From: Argyresthia goedartella
Taxonomy: Eukaryota; Arthropoda; Insecta; Lepidoptera; Argyresthiidae
NCBI GenBank assembly: GCA_949825045.1
Contig: OX463810.1
Coordinates: 32,932,201-32,996,200 of the forward strand
Direction: 5' to 3'
DNA length: 64,000 nucleotides
The notes below the pieces were generated by a model. That model was given only the letters and a program-made list of their open reading frames with translations, was not told the origin of the DNA and ran no database searches. Position numbers and translations under genes: made by a program. This document shows, one piece after another, positions 31,610-40,361 of the stretch (position 1 is the first letter of the stretch; every line of letters starts with the position of its first letter).

Positions 31610-32272
31610 ACTTTGACTTTGATTCCAGCGAGATGCACAGATAATGAGACCGTGGCGTCCCTTCTCACTCACTAATGAATGTTGTCGGTTTACTTGCCTT
31701 CATTTGCATTTCTTTGTGCAAGTCTTATGCTAATTCTTAGTTCAATAGTGTTCAAGTTTCAGGGCCAAGTCGACAAGAGAGCCAGTTTCCCTGTTCCGTT
31801 TGTTGACTTCCGTGATGGAAATGTCTTTCTTCGTTCGAAGGTTTTGAGTTTGTCGTTACATTAGGTGCATTTTAAAATTCATGAGAACGTTATCTGTCTA
31901 ACTATAAATTTGATATTCTTCAAAATGAAGATTTGAATCGGATGCAAATGAAAGGTTGCTTCATATTCTTAGATGAGCTGTTTGTTTGCTGTGTACAAAG
32001 TCCGAGGGTTTTGCACGAGAAAATGATGTACCTACCAGAAGGTACATAATACTTTGCATAGGTGCCACGACAACACAATTTTACATTTTGTCGAAAGTTT
32101 CATCGCGTATAAGGAATTCAGACACGGCCAATTTCACGGATACCTTACGTACAAGGCAATCCTGAGTTACATCGACAACAAATGAAAGTATACTTTCTTT
32201 TTAGGGTTTCAGCACCTTAAGATTTTTTTCTAAATAACTGCTTCCAGTGCCTTATAACCCTTGAAGAAATTG
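31610..32272. other. Non-coding stretch, nothing assigned
   Basis: No exon-like or repeated sequence recognised. Confidence 0.35.
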
Positions 32273-32281
32273 ATATGTTTT

Positions 32282-32588
32282 GGCAACAAATATAATGATC
32301 ACCAAAATATTTGTTTCCTACCCAAAATTGGTAAATGATCACCAAAAGTTGCAGAAAATATCAGGGCAAAATACTGCTCAGGTGAAGCGTAAAGCATAAA
32401 CGTCCTTCGTGTTGAACATGTAGAAGAAATAACTCAAAACATAAATTTAAGTACACAAATCATTAAAAGAAGTTGGATGAACATTTATCCAAACACAATT
32501 TGGTGATAGTTTACTAATTCTCGCGGTTCGTTGCGAATTTGTTGCTAGTTAAATAGGTGCGTTTTTGGTGATCGTTTAAACATAAGCC
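32282..32588. mobile_element. MITE-A copy 2
   Basis: It starts GGCAACAAATATAATGATCA and ends CGTTTAAACATAAGCC. The nine flanking bases are ATATGTTTT on the left and ATATTTTTT on the right (8 of 9 match). The core is shortened relative to copy 1. Confidence 0.78.
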
Positions 32589-32718
32589 ATATTTTTTTAT
32601 TGTTTTTAAACGGTTTAAATACGCTTTACGCAATGAGTGGTATAGGTGTACCTACATCTACTAAAATTCTGTAGTTGACATAAGATGGCATCAGACCTTA
32701 ATCACAGGTTATACCCGC

Positions 32719-32828
32719 CCCGCAGTCAAGTCACTCGGCCTCTTTGCTCCGACCCGCAGTCAAGTCACTCGGCCTCTTTGCTCCGACCTCTCGCAGTCAA
32801 GTCACTCGGCCTCTTTGCTCCGACCTCT
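32719..32828. repeat. Short tandem repeat, three units of about 34-37 bp
   Basis: CGCAGTCAAGTCACTCGGCC followed by TCTTTGCTCCGACC occurs three times in succession. Confidence 0.9.
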
Positions 32829-32829
32829 C

Positions 32830-33916
32830 TCTTTCATACCCCATCTTACCCTTTACAGGAAGGAAGCTCGTTCAGAGGCCAAGTTACATGGCGGCTGGTA
32901 TACATTCATAAGAAATGTATTCATATGTAATGTACGGAACCCTTTAAAGGCAAGTCTATGGCACTTGACAGTGTCATATTAAAGACATCGGTTAATAATA
33001 ATTAGACTTTCACACGTTTCATGATACTTAAATGGCGATAGCAAAATAAAATTAATTGATCGATTGTTTGATCTAAAATGTGGGTGGTCTACATGATGAC
33101 TAGTCGCCGAATCATTATTTTGGTCGCAGAGCCTGTATTGAAGTGTTGGGCTAATCCAACTAATATTATAAATGGGAAAGTAGCGATGTTTGGATTTTTG
33201 GCTGAACGGATTTGAATGAAATTAAAATAATATATAATAATAATAAATATCAGCTAGTATTTACCATAAAGAAGTAAGAATTAAGAAGGTTTATATACTT
33301 ATCGCCTTATTCAAACCTATGATAGCTACAACGTGCTTTGTCCTTTTCTCATAGACACAAATTTCAAAGTGACGGACAAAGACAAACTAATTATAACAGC
33401 ATTATAGTTAAAATAGTATTAGACATACATACGGCGGTTAATAAATAATACCGAATTTGGAATTACCTTCTCCCATTCCAAAGTAACGAACACGCAACAT
33501 TATTTAGACCCTGGTCAGCGCGCACGCTGGCAGTAAATTACTATTGCACCCAATACACTCTACATGTTGCTGAACACGGTCCACATTCCTCAAGCTAACA
33601 ATTACCTCACTAACCCAACTAAGCCGGGTTCCAGCAAGCTCTGATTGCGGGTCCCGTTGCGTCCGTGAGTGCTGGTGGTATTAGAATGCGCGGGCGCACC
33701 ACATTTGCATCGCGGCTTGTTGGTGCAACTGGGTCGGGCTACCGACGCAGGTGCATTGACAGGATATGGGCTTGGATTTTAGGGTCCATTGATTGGATCG
33801 TCAAATGCCTCAACAAAGTTGTGAGTAAAAAACAGTAGCGGCAAATAATATTTTTCAAATGTCATTAGTATCATGCCTTACTTTGCCCTTTTTAATAAGT
33901 GCAACTTTAGCATAAC
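32830..33916. other. Non-coding; Helitron-like piece near 33165; GC-rich patch 33490-33770
   Basis: CTAATATTATAAATGGGAAA at 33161-33180 resembles the Helitron-like start. The GC-richer patch (CCGGGTTCCAGCAAGC, GTCCCGTTGCGTCCGTGAG) has no open frame that I recognise. Confidence 0.35.
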
Positions 33917-34650
33917 GGCCAGGTAATGACCATAGACTAAAGGAGTTCGGACATTTTTTTTTTCAAGTGTTGTACCTATATGGGAAGAGGACTCAAAAAT
34001 GAAAAAAAATAAATGACGTATAATGTGTCGCACTCGCGAGAAAATAGGAGTAAAAGTTAGCTGCTACTAGGTTGTTTTTTTTATACTTCCGTGCACACCC
34101 ATTATAGTTTAAATGTGCTGAGGATACAAAAGAGAACAAAAAATTACATCCTACTAATATTATAAATGTGAAAGTAGCGATGTTAATATGTTTGGATGTT
34201 TGTGTGTTTGTGCCTAACGCTAAAACGGCTCATCTGATTTGAATGAAATTTAGCACACAGATAGTTTATGAGCTATATTAACATTTAGGATACTTTTTTC
34301 CGACTGCACCAGAAGGAGGATAACGTTATCTCGGTATTTCTATTTCTATTTCTATTTTTCTATCTTATAATATGGGTTGAGGAAAACGAACAAAAATATA
34401 AGTATCAGGAAATATAAGTGTATATCCTAATGTCAGAAAAAAAAATTTTTTTTGTTCGTTTTTCTCAACCCATATTATTAGATAGGCATTATTTAAAAAA
34501 TATACTTAGTAGCAGCTAGCCTTTGCTTCCATTTTTCTCGCGAAGCGACACATTAGCGTATCATATTATTTAACACATTTGTTGTGCTCGGAAGAAGTTG
34601 TGAAAAAAATATGGCAGCCAAAGGTTTATTATAGCAGGCCGCACTGATAT
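33917..34650. repeat. Large foldback element with a Helitron-like insertion
   Basis: TAATGTGTCGC followed by CGCGAGAAAA and TTAGCTGCTACTA (about 34019-34073) is mirrored by TAGTAGCAGCTAGCC, TTTTTCTCGCGAAGCGACAC (about 34508-34552). Inner arms ATATGGGTTGAGGAAAACGA (34371) and CGTTTTTCTCAACCCATATT (34458) also pair. A Helitron-like stretch (34147-34340, TCCTACTAATATTATAAATG) sits on one side only, so it was inserted later. Confidence 0.7.
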
Positions 34651-35008
34651 TATTCAAGTCTTTCGCGCGATAAATCTAGATTACAATGGGTAGAGGACAT
34701 ATACATATACAAACAAAATGTGACAAAAAAACAAAATTCAAAAAGAGTTTATTTCCATAAGAAACACATAGGTTACATTTGTAGAATGTCAAATCTTAAA
34801 CTAACACATAAGTACATAAGATATAGGGAGGGAGAACTCAATTTGAATTCCGTCACCTCAATGTTTTAGAGGCAAAGAGGCCACTAGAGACCTCCAGCCT
34901 TGTATCGAGGGAGGACATAATAATAATACCCTAACCTAGTGTCGCGTTGGCGAGGGAATCGGAACTAAACCTAATTCTATGAAGGTTGAATTCTACAGCT
35001 TTTAAAAT

Positions 35009-35338
35009 GGCAACAAATGCAATGATCTCCAACCAAAATTTTTTTTTCTTACCCAAAATGATCACCAGAAGTTGCAGAAAATATCAGGGCAAAATACTGC
35101 GGTAGCTCAGGTGAAGGTTAAAGGGGGTGAGCGAAGCGTAGCCCCCTTTGTCCTTCGTGTTAGGTTGAGCATGTGAGAACAACAAAAAATACATAAAACA
35201 TAAACTTAAGTACACCAAACATAAAAAGAAGTTTGGTGATCCTTTATCCAAATTGGTGATCATTGACTAATTCTGGCAGTCATTTCGAGTTTATTGCTAG
35301 TTAATTTTCGTTTTTTGGTAATCGTTAAAACATACGCC
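35009..35338. mobile_element. MITE-A copy 3, with perfect 9-bp target duplication
   Basis: TTTTAAAAT flanks it exactly (35000-35008 and 35339-35347). The ends are GGCAACAAATGCAATGATC and GTTAAAACATACGCC. The core has ATACTGCGGTAGCTCAGG and GAGCGAAGCGTAGCCCCC. Confidence 0.85.
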
Positions 35339-35349
35339 TTTTAAAATCT

Positions 35350-35885
35350 ACAGCTATTTTCATTTGGCTATAATATAAAACAGCACTTGAATATTACAGG
35401 ATTAAAATGCCTAAGCTGGTCTTGAACCTTGCGCCAACCAGACACGCAAGTTATCAAAGTGTTTAACGGTGAAGTCACTTTGGTACCTAAGCACTTAAAT
35501 CATACTTGTTTCCTAGACCATCATGTGTTTAGTGCTTACACAGCTATCGATGATTAGTGCCGCAACGGGCGCACTTCCCTATACGTCGATGCTGTTGTGT
35601 TTAATTACTTGATAGGTATAAGGCGGCGGCTTTCAAATCGGCCTGAGTAAAGATAGCATCGCGAGGAGTTACGGCAGAAGGCAGTTGAAGATGAAGATAA
35701 GCTATAATTGTACAACTATGTATTAAATATACTCTATGTACGGTATGAACAGCACAGGACCGTCAGACCATACGATGAAGGATGACATTTTTAAAGATAT
35801 TGCACTATTAAGAGACATTCCCACTCTTTTCTTTTGTAATATACGTCTTAAAGAGCTCTACCTCTCTCTTTCGTAAAAGTATTGT
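35350..35885. other. Non-coding stretch, nothing assigned
   Basis: No gene or shared repeat seen. Confidence 0.35.
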
Positions 35886-35889
35886 ATTT

Positions 35890-36190
35890 ATATTATTTTA
35901 TCTACACACGTATCATAAACCTTCTTTACTGCGTTCAAAAACCGCACGTTACGATCAGCATTATGTTAAACTACTTGATAAAAACTCGTTTCGTATCTGG
36001 AAAACTACACATTATGGTCATTATGTGTAGTTTTTCTACGTTTAATGACATTCAAATTTCGAACGCCGACGCCCACCCGCGTGCCGTCTCTAGTTTGTCT
36101 GTGAAGTTGGCACTGACGTTCAAATTTCGAACGCCGACGCCCGTTTGCGTGAAGTTGGTACTAAAGAACAAGCTAAACAATTGCAAAACC
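35890..36190 (+). repeat. Repeat C copy 2, partial
   Basis: Landmarks AACCGCACGTTACGATCAGC, ACACATTATGGTCATTATGT and AATTTCGAACGCCGACGCCC match Repeat C. CAAATTTCGAACGCCGACGC is duplicated inside this copy (near 36053 and 36120). Confidence 0.65.
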
Positions 36191-36199
36191 ACAATGCCG

Positions 36200-36315
36200 G
36201 TCAAACGTGCGGAAGAAATCTCTTTTTAGAGATAAGCTCGCCTTTGTACATGCATTTTATTTTAATGTAACTTTTTGAAATTTGTGTGCAATAAAGAATT
36301 ATGAATTATGAATAT
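36200..36315 (+). mobile_element. LINE 3'-end fragment
   Basis: GAAATCTCTTTTTAGAGATA, AGCTCGCCTTTGTACATG, TGTGCAATAAAG and the terminal AATTATGAATTATGAAT match the LINE end at 54330-54436. Confidence 0.7.
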
Positions 36316-36374
36316 TTTGAGGAGATGCCCGTAGACCAAATCTGTTAGTACCTATACCTATTTAATACAAGATC

Positions 36375-36595
36375 ATTTAGTCAAACCTAAATATTTACAT
36401 ACAGGCACATACATTGCTTCTGGCCTCACACCAGGATACCCTGTGCCGTGGGAACCAGAAACAGCGACTTCACACACATATAAACATCCAAGACCTGGGT
36501 TTTTTCTTTCTTTACCCCCAGCCGGGGAACGAACCCGGGACCTCTCGCATGGTAGACAGAGCCACAACCGCTGCGCCACAGAGGTCGTCCTAATA
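36375..36595 (-). repeat. SINE-A copy, full length
   Basis: The tail (ACAGGCACATACATTGCTTC, CAGGATACCCTGTGCCGTGG) is at left. The tRNA-like head is at right; read on the minus strand it has GTGGCGCAGCGGTTGTGGC and a B box in CCCGGGTTCGTTCCCC. Confidence 0.82.
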
Positions 36596-36599
36596 GAGT

Positions 36600-37045
36600 T
36601 GGAGTATAAAACATTATTTATCTACGTACGTATCATAAAATCTCTTTTCTGCGTCCATAAATCGCACGTTAAGAACAGCATAATGTTATACTACTTGGTG
36701 AAAACTCATCTCTTATCTGAATATTGATACATTATGACCATAATGTATCAATTTTCGACAAATTATGACAATCAAATTTCGAACGCCGCCACCCACCCGC
36801 GTGCCGCCCCTAGTATGTCTGTGAAGTTGGTACTACTGAACAAGATAACAACTGCAGGGCAACTAGAAATGCCACCATGGCGGTCGAACATGCGGTTCCT
36901 GAACACATCAAAGAGAGCTTAAGATATGTGTGTAGATAAACTAGTGTATGTAACTGTACACATATGTACACTAATAATAATTAGGCATTAAAACTGTCGA
37001 GTAGTTTTAATGCCCTCCACTATGTATCGGTCACATAAACTACTA
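36600..37045 (+). repeat. Repeat C copy 3, the most complete
   Basis: It contains a central palindrome TTGATACATTATGACCATAA followed by TGTATCAA, then GAACGCCGCCACCCACCCGC, GATAAACTAGTGTATGTAAC, and an inverted pair AGGCATTAAAACTGTCGAG / TAGTTTTAATGCCC. Copies at 13640 and 38882 are in reverse orientation. Confidence 0.7.
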
Positions 37046-37224
37046 TTATGGCCGAGTGATTAACATAAATATGAAAATATTCGCCTCGACTGCGAGTAGA
37101 TAAAACAACTTACATCGGAAGTATGATAGTCACTGTTGACAATTATGCAACAAAATACCATATTTAAGATAAGCTGATCATGGCTGTGGATCTGGGATTA
37201 TGGTGACTCCAGCTCTGGAGTCAC

Positions 37225-37440
37225 TAGGGTAGGTATACTTAAACATTTATACATAAGCACATAGATCGCTTCTGGCCCCACACTAGGATACCAAGTGTTG
37301 TGGGAACCAAAAACAGGTATTATATAAACATCCAAGATATGGGGATTTTTTTCTTCTTACCTACGCGGGACTCGAACCCGGCACCTCTTTGGATTGGGAG
37401 GCTGAGCCTTGAACCGCAGTGCGTTACAAACATCCGTACG
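37225..37440 (-). repeat. SINE-A copy
   Basis: The reversed tail (CGCTTCTGGCCCCACACTAG) is followed by a T-rich part and the reversed head, whose minus-strand B-box context is GGTTCGAGTCCCGCGTAGG. Confidence 0.75.
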
Positions 37441-37596
37441 AGCGATCGAACGGATCAAATGAAGCTAATACGCGTATAATAATGCACCAAGTTAAAAACT
37501 TAAAAAAACCGAGTTCTCCCTGGTCGGAATGCGAATTTAGTCAAAATACACGAGAACGAAATCTGTCTGTCTGACAGTCAAGTCCACACGTACGTG

Positions 37597-38879
37597 GGGC
37601 GCACTGTAAGTTTCCGGAATGAATATGAAAAAATACTATTAAAGGTACAAAATTAATTTATTGTTTTTCAAAATAATCTCCCTTGGCGTCTATGCACTTT
37701 TTCATTCGATGAAACCAGTTTTGAAAACTTTTGTGCCACTCCTCTGTGGTGACCTCTGAAACGTGTTTTTCATACTCCTCGACAGCCTCTTCTGGTGATG
37801 AAAATCGTTGACCGCGTAATTGGTTCTTAATTTTTGGGAACAGAAAAAAGTCACAAGGTGCCAGGTCGGGACTGTATGCAGGATGACTCATGAGTTCTAC
37901 ATTTTTCGCCTTCAAAAAGTCGTTTGTCTGTCTGGCCGTGTGAGAACTAGCATTGTCGTGGTGCAGGATGATACGGCGTTTACGGTTATTTTTACGGAGT
38001 TCGTCAATAACTTCCGGCAAACAAATGGTCGTGTACCAGTCACTATTCACTGTACGACGATTCTCTAAAGCAACAGTAGCCACGTGTCCAGTTTTATTAA
38101 AAAAAGAAGCAATCATCCGCTTAGATGCACTTTTCACGCGCGCCACTTTGGTTGGTTTCGGCTCATCTTGAAAGACCCATACGCTCGATTGCTGCTTTGT
38201 TTTGGGATCGTAGCAATAAATCCATGTTTCGTCACCTGTTACTATGTCCCACACCAAATTTGACGCACCTTCGTTGAATCTGGTAAGCATGGCACTGCAC
38301 CAAGTGACGCGGTCCGTTTTTTGAGCCTCGGTCAAGTTGTGTGGGATCCACCGCGAGCACAGCTTTCTCACACCCAAATGTTTGTGTAGGATTAATTGTA
38401 TTTGACTCATGCCTATTTCTAAGGATGCGCGAATTTCATGGTAGGTCACATGCCTGTCTGTTTCAATCATACGGCGCACAGCATCGATGTATTTGTTGGT
38501 CACAGCGGTGGACGGCCGACCATCGCGAGATTCGTCACTGAGATTGATACGACCACGCTTGAATTCTGCAAACCAGCTATAAACAGTTGTCTTGCATGGT
38601 GCTTCATTGCCAAAAGCTGTTTCAAGCCGAGCGATGCTCTGTTGAGCTGTCAAATTACACTTAAAATCGTAGAAAATCATACTACGAAAATTTTCCCGAG
38701 TTAAATCCATGTTGATGCAGACACACAATTTTTTAAATGGCGCCACAAGGTAAAAACAAAAGGCAGTCAGATGAAACAAACTGCATTCTACAGCCAAAGA
38801 GTTCTATTTTCAAATGTTGCAATAAATTTTTAAATATTGTTTATGTAAGTGGCCAGTTCCGGAAACTTACAGTGCGCCC
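37597..38879 (-). mobile_element. mariner element, apparently intact
   Basis: The 23-bp perfect terminal inverted repeats (37597-37619 and 38857-38879) begin GGGCGCACTGTAAGTTTCC. At 1283 bp it has the length expected for mariner. TA adjoins the right end (38880-38881), but the left flank reads TG, so one base of the target duplication has probably mutated. The right flank runs directly into Repeat C. Confidence 0.92.
37658..38710 (-). CDS. mariner transposase, 350 aa, uninterrupted
   Basis: This DNA-cutting and joining enzyme acts in the nucleus on its own TIRs. The start is taken at the ATG at 38710 (MDLTRENFRS), because the family is about 345-350 residues long and the upstream 29 codons are not conserved. 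Residues 1-115 form the paired helix-turn-helix DNA-binding region. WIPHNL (121-126, the WVPHEL motif) follows. Catalytic residues are D160 (TGDETW), D252 (HHDNASSH) and D287, with 34 residues between the last two, giving the DD34D signature. YSPDLAPCDFFLFP is intact. I see no stop, frameshift or missing catalytic residue, so the copy may be recent and competent, but expression cannot be judged. Confidence 0.93.
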   Translation of the reverse strand: MDLTRENFRSMIFYDFKCNLTAQQSIARLETAFGNEAPCKTTVYSWFAEFKRGRINLSDESRDGRPSTAVTNKYIDAVRRMIETDRHVTYHEIRASLEIGMSQIQLILHKHLGVRKLCSRWIPHNLTEAQKTDRVTWCSAMLTRFNEGASNLVWDIVTGDETWIYCYDPKTKQQSSVWVFQDEPKPTKVARVKSASKRMIASFFNKTGHVATVALENRRTVNSDWYTTICLPEVIDELRKNNRKRRIILHHDNASSHTARQTNDFLKAKNVELMSHPAYSPDLAPCDFFLFPKIKNQLRGQRFSSPEEAVEEYEKHVSEVTTEEWHKSFQNWFHRMKKCIDAKGDYFEKQ

Positions 38880-38881
38880 TA

Positions 38882-39075
38882 TGTATTACACGATATTATA
38901 ATAGTAGTTTATGTGACTGCTACAAGTACTTAATGGAGAGCATTCATACTCGAGAGTCGGCGAGTTTCATAATAATATCACTCGACAGTTTTAATGCCTA
39001 ATTATGTACAGTTACATACACTAGTTTATCTACACACATATCATAAGCTCTCTTTGAAACGTGTGTAGATAAACG
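38882..39075 (-). repeat. Repeat C copy 4, truncated at the mariner end
   Basis: ATCACTCGACAGTTTTAATG, ACATACACTAGTTTATCTAC and CATAAGCTCTCTTT match Repeat C in reverse. It abuts the mariner right TIR. Confidence 0.65.
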
Positions 39076-39735
39076 AATATACGGTACCTATAGACAGAAT
39101 TCATGTTATGACTATGACCTTAAACCCAACTGATAAGTCACAGTAAAGCAATAATACGCAATTTCGTTTACCTGGATGATATCATAATTCCAGTCTTTTA
39201 GCTTTAGAAAACAAACTACTGGACCGATTTCCAATTTTCAAAAAATGGGACCAAACTGAAACATCAACTTTCAACTGTTCATAAATTGAGCTAACAAACA
39301 TTAAAAATAATAGAAGAAATACAACCGAATTGAGAAACCCCTCCTTTTATTAAGTCGGTTAAAAAGCAGTTTCTTCCTTGTCAACTCACCCACACTGCGA
39401 GTAGCCATTAAGCTCACAGTGGGATCCGCAGGAAGCAGTTTCAACAGGTGAAACTGCTTCACTTGTTGCCTGTTTCACTTGTTGCCTACCTCGTAACTTG
39501 CTGCAAGCCTGCAGCCGATTTCACCAAGTAATTAGACGCAGGTTCATCTGGGCGTGCATAACAAGTTTTCACATTATGGGCAAAATGTGAAGGTCCTCGC
39601 GGTGTTATAATCACATATGTAATCTGTTTACCAACTAAGATATGATGAAGCCCTTTAACTCATTGTTCTGCATGAAGCCACAATCGATATCTCGAAAACA
39701 ATACTTTCTAGTACGAGTACCTAATAAATAAATCA
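39076..39735. other. Non-coding stretch, nothing assigned
   Basis: A GTTTCA(A/C)(C/T)TTGTTGCCT(A/G) duplication lies near 39465-39490. No gene seen. Confidence 0.35.
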
Positions 39736-39737
39736 AA

Positions 39738-39935
39738 TCAAATGTCTTTACTGTAGATATTTACATATACTTAGCAAACGTCATTTTTTGCCACTGTGGG
39801 AGAAGAAGGGCGTAGAAACTAACACAGATTGATTTTTAGATCTCTTTTAAAATTGCTTGTGCTTAACTAATACAAATATTACAATATTATCGCTATACTT
39901 AATGAGCAGGAACACATAATTACAAAATTATTAAC
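39738..39935 (-). mobile_element. LINE 3'-end fragment
   Basis: ACTGTAGATATTTACATATA, AGAAGAAGGGCGTAGAAACT and GATTTTTAGATCTCTTTTAA match the 3' UTR of the LINE at 18600-22015 in the same orientation. Confidence 0.75.
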
Positions 39936-40149
39936 CTCAACCATAAAACTATTCGTTTATCATTTTAGAGGAACCTTCAAAGGTTTCTGAAATCCATATC
40001 GACATTATCATAATACTTGAGCATAATACGCATCAGACCTCAGATTAACAAAATTATTTGCTTTCAAACTTTATGCATCGCACTGTCAAACATAAGTTCC
40101 GATACCAACAAAAAGGTTGAATGTAGTAAATAAATTATACTCATGCTCC

Positions 40150-40292
40150 GTCTTCGAAATGAGTAACCTAAAATAGTCCTTATTACTGTGTAGTAGCGCA
40201 TCCAGCTGTCACACTCAACACTGTATTTGAGGGTATTAGTATATATTTTTTTTCCTTTTCCCTCCGGATTCTCCACCCGTCGTTCGTCATTC
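40150..40292. repeat. DIRS left terminal inverted repeat
   Basis: GAGTAACCTAAAATAGTCCT to CACCCGTCGTTCGTCATT is inverted at 44974-45112. The first 15 bases of the element (40135-40149) differ from the right end. Confidence 0.9.
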
Positions 40293-40361
40293 ACGGTTTC
40301 AGTGTCAATCACTCAGCAAGCTTCCTTTAATTTAAAAAAAAAAGTTCTTTGAAATTTCGCC

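Noticed and set aside
38711..38797. N-terminal extension of 29 residues on the mariner transposase
   Set aside because: The extension is not conserved in the family and lies in the region between TIR and start codon; the ATG at 38710 gives the usual length.
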